A stretch of DNA of 64,000 nucleotides from Flavobacterium sp. (GTDB lineage Bacteria > Bacteroidota > Bacteroidia > Flavobacteriales > Flavobacteriaceae), in assembly GCF_027533505.1 (NCBI RefSeq), contig NZ_JAPZUB010000010.1, positions 1-64,000 of the forward strand. The letters run 5' to 3'. Below are positions 51,590 to 61,184 of this stretch, one piece after another (within the stretch, counting starts at the first letter, position 1; every line of letters begins with the position of its first letter). Below the pieces are notes generated by a model. The model was not told the DNA's origin. It searched no databases and saw only the letters and a program-made list of their open reading frames with translations. A program made the translations under genes and the position numbers.

Positions 51590-51967
51590 ATGGTTATGGA
51601 AAAAAAAATAATGCAGAGCAACGCAATAGATTTATTGAATAAACTTATTGCAAAAAAACCACAAAAGGTTCAGGAAATCATTGAGTTCAGTTCAAATACT
51701 GATATCGATGGACCAACCTATGAAGAATATTTATCTTCATTACATGAGCATTCTATTTTAAATAATTGTTCTGTTAGCTCCGAAGTAGAAGTTGATTATA
51801 TGCGTATTCAGTCAGCATACATAGATATACCTTTAACTTTTGAAGTAGAACAGGAGCCACCTATCCTGATTAAGACACGTAAAAGAAAAAAAGACTCTGT
51901 AATTTCACAGAGTCTTTTTTTTTATATAATATTGTACAATGTTAGAAGCAAAAAGAGCAGAATTTAA
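51590..51967 (+). CDS. putative antitoxin of TAC module
   Basis: small ORF between ART-like and SecB-like genes, overlaps chaperone start by 29 bp. Confidence 0.5.
   Translation: MVMEKKIMQSNAIDLLNKLIAKKPQKVQEIIEFSSNTDIDGPTYEEYLSSLHEHSILNNCSVSSEVEVDYMRIQSAYIDIPLTFEVEQEPPILIKTRKRKKDSVISQSLFFYIILYNVRSKKSRI
51886..51923. terminator. terminator-like hairpin inside antitoxin 3' end
   Basis: AAAAAAAGACTCTGTAATTTCACAGAGTCTTTTTTTTT. Confidence 0.7.
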
Positions 51968-52370
51968 ATTTGTAAAGTTTCATATTCCTCGTTTCAATTA
52001 TAATGAAACCAGAGAAAATCAAGGTGAGCTAAAAATGCAGTTTAGTCCCCGAGGAATATATTCTCCAAAAGAAGGTAAATTTGAACTTTCAATATCTTTT
52101 ACTGGATTCGAAAAAAATAAAAAGAGAAAACCTGTTATTTCTCTTGATTGTGTTGCGGAGTTTATTTTTACTAATAAAATAGGCTTTGAAGAAATTCCTG
52201 ATTATTTTTATACAAATTCGGTTGCTATAGTTTTTCCATACCTCAGGTCTTTTATCAGTACTGTTACATTACAAGCGAATACAGGTGTAATTATGCTTGG
52301 AGTTATGAATTTTATGGAAATTACTCAACCACTTAAGGAAAATACAACTGTAGCAGAAAGTACTATTTAA
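51939..52370 (+). CDS. SecB-like chaperone of TAC module
   Basis: NSVAIVFPYLRSFISTVTLQANTGVIMLGVMNF resembles the SecB FPY-R..IS.........L...NF segment. Confidence 0.65.
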   Translation: MLEAKRAEFKFVKFHIPRFNYNETRENQGELKMQFSPRGIYSPKEGKFELSISFTGFEKNKKRKPVISLDCVAEFIFTNKIGFEEIPDYFYTNSVAIVFPYLRSFISTVTLQANTGVIMLGVMNFMEITQPLKENTTVAESTI

Positions 52371-52681
52371 TTAAATAGGAAATATATCGATTTACAAAAT
52401 CCTTCTCTTAATCGACGGTTTACTCTAATCTTGGTATTATCTAAAGTCCCCTGTGCTACTTCTACTAGCGCAATTTCAGGTGTAGGAATTCCAAGTTCTT
52501 TTAAAAGAAAATGCGCCACGACTTCATAAGCGAGACAGTTGATTTCAGTCCTATCAAACTGGGTCAGGTATTTACAATAATACGTTGCATCATCATCGCA
52601 AATAAATTTGAGGGGAGCGTGTCCAGAGGTATTTAATTCTTCGATTAAAAATTCTGTACTTACTCTTGGAATAGCTATCAT
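52367..52681 (-). pseudogene. N-terminal fragment of a HipA_2-type kinase-like protein
   Basis: MIAIPRVSTEFLIEELNTSGHAPLKFICDDDATYYCKYL...LAYEVVAHFLLKELGIPTPEIALVEV then stops right at the TAC boundary. Confidence 0.6.
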
Positions 52682-52753
52682 AGTTGTGCGTATAATTAAG
52701 TAAATGTACATTTTTTATAAAAAAAATACTATTTTTAGACTTTAATTCCCTCC

Positions 52754-55753
52754 ATGACCACAGAAGCCGTAATAGAACAAGCAACCATTGACTGGTTAAC
52801 CGATTTAGGGTATACACACAAACACGGGACAACCTTTACCTTTCCTGAAAATGAAGTCGTAGATAAAGCTACTTTGTTGGCATTTATACAGCAGCAACAC
52901 CCGCATTTGCCTGCGGAGTTGTATCCCTTAATTGTAGCGGAGTTTGTCAATAACAAAGGCGCTGATTTGTTGTATCGCAACCGTGATTTTCATTTGAAGT
53001 TAACCAAAGGTTTGGACTACGAATACCAAGATGCTAACGGTAATGAAAAAGCAGTACACGTCTACCCTATTGATTTTCAAAACCCTGAAAAGAATACGTT
53101 TTGGGTAGTCAATCAATTGAGCATTAAAGGCAAAAACAAACGCCGTCCAGATGTGATTGTGTACATTAATGGTTTGCCTTTAGTTGTTTTTGAATTAAAG
53201 AATTGGTTTGATGAAAACACTAATTTGCAAGAAGCATTTAATCAAATTCAACATTACACCAAAGATATTCCGTTGTTGTTTGAATACAACGTAGCCACAA
53301 TTGTAAGTGATGGTAACGAAGCCCAACACGGTATGTATAATGCTTCTAACGAATGGTATGCGGCCTGGAAAAGTATTGATGGGACGACCATTGTTGATAA
53401 CGATTTTCAAATGCATACATTGTTATTTGGTTTGTTCCCCAAAGAGCGGTTATTGAATTACATTAAAAACTTTGTCTTTTTTGAAGACCATAACGGCACC
53501 TTGATTAAGAAAGGCGCTAAATACCATCAATTCTTTGGCGTTAACTTTGCTGTTGAAGCCGCTATAAAAGCCATTCGTCCCTATGGAGACGGTCGTATTG
53601 GAGTGATTTGGCATACCCAAGGAAGCGGAAAAAGTATATCCATGGCTATCTATGCCGGAATCTTACGCAGCTTACCCGAATTGAAAAACCCCACTATTGT
53701 AGTACAAGTTGATCGAAGTGATTTGGATTTTCAATTGTATGAAAACTTTGTATTGGCCAAAGACTTAGTAGGCGATGTACAACATGCTGATTCTACGGAT
53801 GATTTAAGACGACTGCTTTCGGCAGGAAGTGGTGGTGTCCTATTTACTACCATAGAAAAATTTCGATTGAAATCAGGTAATGAGGATTCGTTAGGCGAAT
53901 TAGAACATCCTATTTTATCGGAACGTGAGAATATCATTGTGATGGCGGATGAAGCCCACAGAACGCAATATGGCTTACTAGATGGTTTTGCCTCTAATTT
54001 ACGTAAGGCCTTGCCGAATGCTTCGTTTATTGGATTTACAGGAACGCCAGTAGATAGCAAAGATGCTGATACGCAAGAAGTGTTTGGAGAAACCATTCAC
54101 GTGTACGATATTAAACAAGCAGTAGATGATAAAGCGACGGTTCCGATTTATTACGAACCTCGATTGGCCAAACTGCATTTAGCCAATGAAAATTTAGACT
54201 CCGAAGTCGATGCTTTAACATGGGAACAAGAAGACAGTTCTAACTTAAAATGGGCGGCTTTAGAAGATGCCGCAGGTTCGCAAGAACGAGTAGAAAAGAT
54301 TGCTAACGATATTTTAAAGCATTTTACTAATCGTACCGAAACCTTACCCGGGAAAGCGATGATTGTTTGTATGAGTCGTCGGAACAGTGTGAAAATGTAT
54401 GATGCCCTTACACAACTTGAAGGCTGTCCTGAAGTTGCGGTAGTAATGACCGGGAATATTTCTAAAGACCCTGTGGAATGGAATCCGCACATTAGAACAC
54501 AAGAAGCTACAGAAGCTTTGAAAAAGCGCTTTAGAAATCCGAAAGACCCTTTACAGTTAGTAATAGTTCGTGATATGTGGTTGACTGGTTTTGATGCACC
54601 TTGTGTGCATACGATGTACGTCGATAAGATCATGAAGGGGCATAATTTAATGCAAGCTATTACGAGAACCAATCGCGTATTTAAAGACAAACCTTCGGGC
54701 GTAATTGTAGATTACATTGGAATTGGCGACCAGTTACGAAAAGCAACCGATAAGTACACTGGTGGCGGTGGTAAAGGAGAGCCGACTATTGATATGGAAC
54801 AAGCGATGCATATGTTTTTCAATCAAATAGAGGCTTGCAAAAATATGCTACCCGAAAACACCGATTACAGCCAGTGGAAAGCCTTGCGAGAAAGTGATAA
54901 AATGTTGTTGGTAAAACAAGCTTTAAATGCCTTATTGAAATACGATGAAGTGGCGGAGCGATTCATGGTTGAAGAAAAGAAACTGACTGGTTTGTTATCT
55001 ATTGTAAAATCGCAACCTGAAATTCAGGAATATGCCATTGATATTTTGTTTTCGCAACATGTATCGAAAGCGATACGAAATGCCAAAACACCTGGGGGAA
55101 ACATCAGATCGACACAAAACGAGATCAAAGAGTTGATTAGTAGAAGTATCGAATCGGATGATATTATCGATGTATTTGCCATGGCAGGTATTGAAAAAGC
55201 CGATATTTCTATTTTAGACGAGCAGTTTTTGTTGGGTGTAAAAAAAGACAAAGACAGTATTGCTATCAAAATTGAATTATTGAAGAATATTTTGAAAGAC
55301 GAAATTAGAATGCGTTTACCTCAAAATATCAAGAAATATACTTCGCTAAAAGAAGAATTAGAAAAAGTAATCGACCGTTATCATGCCAATGCTATTGATT
55401 CGTACACCACAATTGCCGAATTAGTAGAGCGTGCCAAAGAAATGCAAGACGAAGACAAGCGTAAATCGGAATTAGGTTTGTCGGATGAAGAGTTGGCATT
55501 CTATGATATTCTAGCGGCCAAAAAAGACATCATCAACGAAGCTGGCCCCATTCAAGACGTGGTACACAACGTAGTCAAAGCCGTAAAAAGCAACTTACAA
55601 ATCGACTGGACCAACAAAGAAGACGCTAAAGCCGCGATTCGTTTGGCTGTTAAAAAAGAACTACGTGGAAAGGTCAGTATGTTAGAATTAAACGCTATTC
55701 TTCAAGACATTATGGAACAGGCAGAAGGGCAGTTTAAAGAGTGGAGGGCTTAA
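52754..55753 (+). CDS. hsdR: type I restriction endonuclease subunit R
   Basis: VIVYINGLPLVVFELKN, HTQGSGKSISM, DEAHRTQYG, GFTGTP. Confidence 0.95.
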   Translation: MTTEAVIEQATIDWLTDLGYTHKHGTTFTFPENEVVDKATLLAFIQQQHPHLPAELYPLIVAEFVNNKGADLLYRNRDFHLKLTKGLDYEYQDANGNEKAVHVYPIDFQNPEKNTFWVVNQLSIKGKNKRRPDVIVYINGLPLVVFELKNWFDENTNLQEAFNQIQHYTKDIPLLFEYNVATIVSDGNEAQHGMYNASNEWYAAWKSIDGTTIVDNDFQMHTLLFGLFPKERLLNYIKNFVFFEDHNGTLIKKGAKYHQFFGVNFAVEAAIKAIRPYGDGRIGVIWHTQGSGKSISMAIYAGILRSLPELKNPTIVVQVDRSDLDFQLYENFVLAKDLVGDVQHADSTDDLRRLLSAGSGGVLFTTIEKFRLKSGNEDSLGELEHPILSERENIIVMADEAHRTQYGLLDGFASNLRKALPNASFIGFTGTPVDSKDADTQEVFGETIHVYDIKQAVDDKATVPIYYEPRLAKLHLANENLDSEVDALTWEQEDSSNLKWAALEDAAGSQERVEKIANDILKHFTNRTETLPGKAMIVCMSRRNSVKMYDALTQLEGCPEVAVVMTGNISKDPVEWNPHIRTQEATEALKKRFRNPKDPLQLVIVRDMWLTGFDAPCVHTMYVDKIMKGHNLMQAITRTNRVFKDKPSGVIVDYIGIGDQLRKATDKYTGGGGKGEPTIDMEQAMHMFFNQIEACKNMLPENTDYSQWKALRESDKMLLVKQALNALLKYDEVAERFMVEEKKLTGLLSIVKSQPEIQEYAIDILFSQHVSKAIRNAKTPGGNIRSTQNEIKELISRSIESDDIIDVFAMAGIEKADISILDEQFLLGVKKDKDSIAIKIELLKNILKDEIRMRLPQNIKKYTSLKEELEKVIDRYHANAIDSYTTIAELVERAKEMQDEDKRKSELGLSDEELAFYDILAAKKDIINEAGPIQDVVHNVVKAVKSNLQIDWTNKEDAKAAIRLAVKKELRGKVSMLELNAILQDIMEQAEGQFKEWRA

Positions 55754-55764
55754 AAGTTTTAACT

Positions 55765-56427
55765 ATGTTTACAACCGAAAAAATTAAAAAATTCCAAGCC
55801 TTTCTAAATCAAGACCCCCACAATCGTTTTAATTCTTGGAAACATTGTTACATGGCTTTTGAAAATCAAAACCTTGAGGCTGATTATCTTGCTTTGCATT
55901 TGGGTTTCTATTTAGCTAGTTGGGGTATGTATAGAGGTTCAACGGGCTTACTTCAGAAAGATTATAAAATTCATGTTGAGGCTGTTCAATTGATAAAGAA
56001 ATATTATCATTTGCGTTGTACCTCAACATTTGAAGTTAATAAACAGCATATAGAGGATATACTAAATTTAAAACAACAATTATACGAGTACTACAATAGC
56101 TTTACTTATCAAAATAAAGAAGCCTACAAAGCAAAGCCCCCTACTGATACCTTACTTTCAAAAATTATACTGGGTACTTTAGGTTGTACACCCGCGTTTG
56201 ATCGATACTTTAATGAAGGTATAAAACAACATCACCACAAGGCTTATAAATTTGATAAGAAAGCAATGTTTGCGTTATTTTCATTCATTGAACAGCATTA
56301 TCAAGACCTAATCGAATTACAAACCTACTTAGCCCGACTAGAGGGAGTACATTATCCGCTATTTAAATTAATTGATATGTATTTTTGGAATGAGGGGTAT
56401 ACTATGTCACAAACAAAAGATATTTAG
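55765..56427 (+). CDS. hypothetical protein associated with R-M locus
   Basis: single ORF immediately after hsdR. Confidence 0.6.
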   Translation: MFTTEKIKKFQAFLNQDPHNRFNSWKHCYMAFENQNLEADYLALHLGFYLASWGMYRGSTGLLQKDYKIHVEAVQLIKKYYHLRCTSTFEVNKQHIEDILNLKQQLYEYYNSFTYQNKEAYKAKPPTDTLLSKIILGTLGCTPAFDRYFNEGIKQHHHKAYKFDKKAMFALFSFIEQHYQDLIELQTYLARLEGVHYPLFKLIDMYFWNEGYTMSQTKDI

Positions 56428-56446
56428 TAATAAAGACGCTTTTACT

Positions 56447-57052
56447 ATGAAACTATCCGAATTCATCGCCAAACCCACAATATCTTTTGAATCTATTTTT
56501 GAACAAGATATTCAATTGTACTCATTTACTATTCCCTGTCAATCGTTGTTTACCCCTAACTTTGAAATCGAAAAAGATAAACATCCGCCTATTTTAAGTG
56601 AAATTATTGCTACACTTAATCAGGTTCACAGTCCTACCCTATACTGGTTTGAAACAGAAACTGCTGAAGAAGTGATGCACTTGAATGAAGCCTTAAATCA
56701 ATTTCGATTACTACAAAAATCTGATGATCCAAATAGAAGAGTAGTACCTGCTGTCAATAGGAAATTTTTAAATAAATCTCTTGAACCAAGTAAAATATTG
56801 TATGTTGGAAAGCGTCATGAAGGTCATCGCAAAAGAGATGGGTTAACCAATATATCGGGTAGAATGGTTATTCATTTTGGATACTATCCTAAAGGTACTA
56901 CTCAGGGATTACAACTAGCTCATTGGTGCACTACATATACAGGTACACTTCGACTAAAGGTTATCGCTCTTCCTAATGAAGCAAAAGAATACTTAGAGTT
57001 ATTGGAAAAAACATTAGCAAAACAACTGCGTCCCCTTTGTGGGCAACATTAA
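56447..57052 (+). CDS. hypothetical protein with degenerate GIY-YIG-like region
   Basis: SKILYVGKRHEGHRKRDGLTNISGRMVIHFG. Confidence 0.5.
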   Translation: MKLSEFIAKPTISFESIFEQDIQLYSFTIPCQSLFTPNFEIEKDKHPPILSEIIATLNQVHSPTLYWFETETAEEVMHLNEALNQFRLLQKSDDPNRRVVPAVNRKFLNKSLEPSKILYVGKRHEGHRKRDGLTNISGRMVIHFGYYPKGTTQGLQLAHWCTTYTGTLRLKVIALPNEAKEYLELLEKTLAKQLRPLCGQH

Positions 57053-57061
57053 ACTACAATT

Positions 57062-57922
57062 ATGAAATTCGGTAAAACCATAAAACTATTTCTTATTGAC
57101 GGGGATCCCAACGGACGCATGACTTGTGAATTGTCAAATTGGACGGGGAAAGCCTATAAAATTCCGCGTATCAAAGTAAAGGATTGCACTGACCGTCCGG
57201 ATTTAAATAGTACGGGGATTTATCTTTTGTGTGGCAAAAATGATGAGGGAAAAGATATTGTGTACATCGGTGAGGCGGAATCTGTGTTGAAACGCCTCAA
57301 CCAGCACATCGCCCAAAAGGATTTTTGGAATGAAGCCATCGTATTTATTAGTAAAGATGAAAACTTGAATAAGGCCCACATCAAATACTTGGAGAATCGT
57401 TTGCATGAAATTGCCAAAAAGGCCAATCGTTATGCTATAGAAAACTCGGTTATCCCTACCCTGCCCGCTATTGCTGAATCGGATCGCGCCGAGATGGAGG
57501 AGTTTATTGAGAATATAAAGTTACTTATTAATACTCTAGGACATAAAGTCTTTGATGAAAAGCGAGAAATTACAACACAGAAAAAGCAAGAACTTTTTGT
57601 AATCAAAGCAGCCCGAGGGGCAGATGCAAGTGGTGAACCAACTGCAGATGGCTTTGTTGTTCTTAAAGATTCAAAAATTGCTACTACTACCACTGCCTCC
57701 ATGAGTCCATCACTACTTAAACTTCGACAAAAATTAATTGATGAAGGGACTATTGTTCAAATTGAAAATCAATTATCACTCAATGAGGATTACATATTCA
57801 CGAGTCCTTCACTTGCAGCTGCAATCGTAATGGGCAGAAATGCTAATGGCTTGGAAGAATGGAAATTGAAAAATGGACAAACGTTAAAAGGCTTTGAATT
57901 AACGAATCAAAATGTGGAGTGA
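57062..57922 (+). CDS. GIY-YIG nuclease family protein, DUF4357-like C-terminus
   Basis: GIYLLCGKNDEGKDIVYIGEAESVLKRLNQH. Confidence 0.8.
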   Translation: MKFGKTIKLFLIDGDPNGRMTCELSNWTGKAYKIPRIKVKDCTDRPDLNSTGIYLLCGKNDEGKDIVYIGEAESVLKRLNQHIAQKDFWNEAIVFISKDENLNKAHIKYLENRLHEIAKKANRYAIENSVIPTLPAIAESDRAEMEEFIENIKLLINTLGHKVFDEKREITTQKKQELFVIKAARGADASGEPTADGFVVLKDSKIATTTTASMSPSLLKLRQKLIDEGTIVQIENQLSLNEDYIFTSPSLAAAIVMGRNANGLEEWKLKNGQTLKGFELTNQNVE

Positions 57923-58049
57923 AAAAAGATGCATCAATCAATCGTCTTCCGAAAAAGAATGTGCTGTGATTAGTTTGGATGTAAATCCGAAGATTCGAGT
58001 TTGGCAAGAAGAGATACGAGAGAAGATTAGAACTTATTTACATGATTAA
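57912..58049 (+). CDS. small ORF (45 aa) overlapping GIY-YIG stop
   Basis: MWSEKRCINQSSSEKECAVISLDVNPKIRVWQEEIREKIRTYLHD. Confidence 0.25.
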   Translation: MWSEKRCINQSSSEKECAVISLDVNPKIRVWQEEIREKIRTYLHD

Positions 58050-58114
58050 AATATGGCCTAATGTATTGATTCTATTTTTATCTTTATAATCTAATCGATA
58101 TATATCCATTAGCC

Positions 58115-58864
58115 ATGAATTTACAAGCCAAAAAATACTTCCTTTTTATTGATGAGAGCGGTGATCACGGATTAGTAACTTTAGATGCTTCTTTCCCTGT
58201 ATTTTTATTGTGTGGCATGTTAACGAGTGAGGAGAACTACGCCGTCATTCATGAAGAAATTAATACGATTAAAAAAGAATTTTGGGGTGACAAAGATGTG
58301 ATATTGCATTCCAGAGATATTCGAAAATGTGAAAAAGAGTTTCAAGTATTGTTCGATTTAGAAATAAAAGCTCGATTTTATGAACGAATTAATGCTTTGA
58401 TTGAAAATAGTAGGTATCGAATTTTGGCCTCGGCTATTCAAAAAGCGAAATACATCAAAATGTATGGTAAGTTATCCAATGATGTCTATGAATTGGCTTT
58501 ATCATTTATTATTGAGCGGGCTATCTTTTGTTTGGATGAAGTAAAAGGAGTTTCCAAACAATTGGAAATAATAATTGAAAAACGAGGTAAAGTTGAAGAT
58601 AAAAAATTAGAGGAACATTTTCAGCGATTAAAAGCTAGAGGAACTGGTTATATTTCTGCTGAACGATTGGAAGAGGTTTCTTTGAAAATTACATTTAAAG
58701 ACAAGAAAGAAAATTGTAATGGACTACAACTTGCTGATTTGATAGCCTATCCGATAGCACGCTATGTCATTGACCCCAAAAGAGCTAATCCAGCATTTGA
58801 TAAACTAGCCCCAAAGATTTATAGAAAAAATGGAAAGCGATATGGGCTCAAAGTTTTCCCCTAA
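58115..58864 (+). CDS. DUF3800 domain protein
   Basis: YFLFIDESGDHGL...LCGMLTSEENY...LQLADLIAYPIARY. Confidence 0.88.
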   Translation: MNLQAKKYFLFIDESGDHGLVTLDASFPVFLLCGMLTSEENYAVIHEEINTIKKEFWGDKDVILHSRDIRKCEKEFQVLFDLEIKARFYERINALIENSRYRILASAIQKAKYIKMYGKLSNDVYELALSFIIERAIFCLDEVKGVSKQLEIIIEKRGKVEDKKLEEHFQRLKARGTGYISAERLEEVSLKITFKDKKENCNGLQLADLIAYPIARYVIDPKRANPAFDKLAPKIYRKNGKRYGLKVFP

Positions 58865-58865
58865 A

Positions 58866-58894
58866 AACAAAAGCCAAACAAGTGTTTGGCTTCT
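58866..58894. terminator. intrinsic terminator after DUF3800 gene
   Basis: AAGCCAAACAAGTGTTTGGCTT. Confidence 0.6.
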
Positions 58895-59091
58895 ACTCGA
58901 CCGGGGACACCCCAATCCTTTTATCGTTGATACTGAATATCAATTTTATACTGCAAATATAGTAAAGAATTGAATAGAATAGAACGCGTTACCAAAAAAA
59001 TGTTCTAATACAGTATTCCAGTGAAACTCCGATAAAAGACAGCATACTTAGTTAGGCTAATAACTCCACACTTTAAGTACCTACTTCCCTC

Positions 59092-59206
59092 TCAATAATT
59101 ATCAAAAAGTGTCTGTTGATAGACATTCCCATTAAACTTATTGATCAATTCCAGGATAAAATCGTAGTGTTTTACGTAAGGGTTGGGCAGGGTAATGCGA
59201 TAAGCT
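59092..59206 (-). pseudogene. duplicated 3'-terminal fragment of SF1 helicase-nuclease gene
   Basis: reads ...LPNPYVKHYDFILELINKFNGNVYQQTLFDNY*, matching VPNPYVKHYEFIRELINKFNGNVYQETLFDGY* of the gene at 61326. Confidence 0.85.
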
Positions 59207-59230
59207 TATTTCAACATTGCCCCATTTCAC

Positions 59231-59764
59231 TTACCTAATTAAGGAATTGATTAGTACCTTCATATCTTCCGATGGTCGTCCATATTTTCTTCTTTCATTT
59301 CGACCTGCTCTCGTAATTGAGTCATTGATTAGACTATTCAGTTCTCCTAGATTTGCATCACACCAAACGGGATGATTACGGTATACTTCGTAGTTAAAAA
59401 TATAGTGATTTATGGTTCCTATTACCCTTTTGTTATTATTGGTTGGACAAAATACTATGGGTTGGTGCTTTTGGATTATGATTTGCGCTAAATTTCGCTC
59501 GATTAAATTATCAAGTGTCAACTGGTCTATCAAACGCGTTAAAAATAGATTATCGAGGTTTTTAAGGTCTGACTTTTTAACGTTTTCAAGAATAACACAA
59601 TAGAATGATTTATTGTTTACAAAAATCAAATTTTTTGCTCTTTTATAAAAAAACAGGTGTGCATTCCAATCTCCAATTTCGCTACTGCCTATTCCATCAT
59701 CTAAAGTATGTGAAATCTTTATCATCAGTTCATTTAACTTTTTTGAACAGTATATTTTTGCCAT
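59231..59764 (-). CDS. DUF6933-like hypothetical protein
   Basis: IYCSKKLNELMI...DWNAHLFFYKRAKNLIFVNNKSFYCVIL. Confidence 0.55.
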   Translation of the reverse strand: MAKIYCSKKLNELMIKISHTLDDGIGSSEIGDWNAHLFFYKRAKNLIFVNNKSFYCVILENVKKSDLKNLDNLFLTRLIDQLTLDNLIERNLAQIIIQKHQPIVFCPTNNNKRVIGTINHYIFNYEVYRNHPVWCDANLGELNSLINDSITRAGRNERRKYGRPSEDMKVLINSLIR

Positions 59765-59973
59765 GTGAAAAATTTTAAATCGTTAGTTTTTTTTCATACC
59801 ATTTCAAGTAGTGCGATTTATCTCCCTTGCTATAATTCTATTTAATGAAGATGCTCACTTTACAACCCACATTTGATTTAAAATAGTTTTATGAAATGGT
59901 AACTATTTCCCCTTACTTTAATTATAATCGTTTATAAATCTAATTGATTTTATTACCGTTTTTAAACAGATCG

Positions 59974-60663
59974 CTACCTTGTAATCATTTCTATTTTCTC
60001 CATCAAAATATTAAACCGTTGTTCTCTAATTAGGGGATGAATATGCATTGCTAAGATTTCATCTGCTTGTTTATGATTTTTGATTGTGGACAATTCCGCT
60101 TTTATAAAGTGAAGAACTTCCTCATCGGCTGCTAAAATTTCATCTACTATTGTTGTGCAATTGTCTATAAGATAGATAATGTCTTCGAAATCGTGACTGC
60201 CGTAAAAATCATTTTTCCCTCTATCGTTGAAAGCTTCTAACTTGGTAGCTAAAAAATAAGGTGAAGGCAATATATTTATGCTTGTTCCGTCAGCTAATGC
60301 TATTTTTTGTAAGTACTTAAAACCAGGTTTATACCATCTATTTGAAATACCAATACTACTATCATCCGCAGGCATAATGTCTACTGCAATATTTTTATAT
60401 TGGTATGAACATATGGATTGGCCTTGTGGATCTGGATAGAATTCTAATGCTGCAAGGCGTTCTTGCATTTGAGCCCATTCGTTATAATTGGCTAAATTAA
60501 TGGTCATGTCAATATCAACCGTAGGACGAATTTCTTCAGCTGCTGGATCATCAGTATATAAACTGATTACCGCTCCACCAATGAATACCATTTTATCGTT
60601 CAATTCTTGTAAACCTTGCGCAACTTGAGCCACTAAAGCCAGATTTATTACTTTGTTATGCAT
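59974..60663 (-). CDS. nucleotidyltransferase (AbiEii/toxin-like family)
   Basis: VFIGGAVISLYTDDPAAEEIRPTVDIDMTI NTase motif. Confidence 0.75.
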   Translation of the reverse strand: MHNKVINLALVAQVAQGLQELNDKMVFIGGAVISLYTDDPAAEEIRPTVDIDMTINLANYNEWAQMQERLAALEFYPDPQGQSICSYQYKNIAVDIMPADDSSIGISNRWYKPGFKYLQKIALADGTSINILPSPYFLATKLEAFNDRGKNDFYGSHDFEDIIYLIDNCTTIVDEILAADEEVLHFIKAELSTIKNHKQADEILAMHIHPLIREQRFNILMEKIEMITR

Positions 60664-61177
60664 TTAGAATTCTTTTTTCAAGCTCTTTTTTTGCGATTTC
60701 TTTTTCTCTAATTCGTCCAACTCTTATCGCATCCACCATTGTAAGTAATTCATATAGTTCTTTATCATTTAAAGTGGCCTCGACCACAGTACTATATAGG
60801 GGTTCAATAGCTTGGCCTCTTTCCAATCCCCTAGCATAGGGCCAAACATACTTTTCGTGTGATTTAACAATTTGATTTAAAGGTTCTGCTGCATGTGCCG
60901 TTAAAACTCCCCTTACGATAGCTCCAGGTTGCTGAGGAAAAGCATAAGCAACACCATGAAGTAAAAACTCAGTTAATGCCAATTTGTTCACTTTTTTTCT
61001 TGTATCATCAATTAATCCTGCATATCTAGAACGATTCAGGGATTGACTGACTTCAGATTGACTTATCCCAAGTTCTTGAGCGACCGTATGATGAAACCAT
61101 GTTTTTTTATCAAGTGCTATGATTTTTAATAAAATTACAATGTCTTGAGGTTTCAAATTATTTTTAGCTTGTGCCAT
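60656..61177 (-). CDS. winged-HTH protein, likely antitoxin/regulator paired with nucleotidyltransferase
   Basis: HTVAQELGISQSEVSQSLNRSRYAGLI; 8-bp overlap with toxin gene. Confidence 0.7.
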   Translation of the reverse strand: MAQAKNNLKPQDIVILLKIIALDKKTWFHHTVAQELGISQSEVSQSLNRSRYAGLIDDTRKKVNKLALTEFLLHGVAYAFPQQPGAIVRGVLTAHAAEPLNQIVKSHEKYVWPYARGLERGQAIEPLYSTVVEATLNDKELYELLTMVDAIRVGRIREKEIAKKELEKRILNA

Positions 61178-61184
61178 ATACTTT

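Noticed and set aside
57912-58049. 45-aa ORF as a functional antitoxin or peptide
   Set aside because: Only a short open frame overlapping the GIY-YIG stop; no composition or context support beyond that
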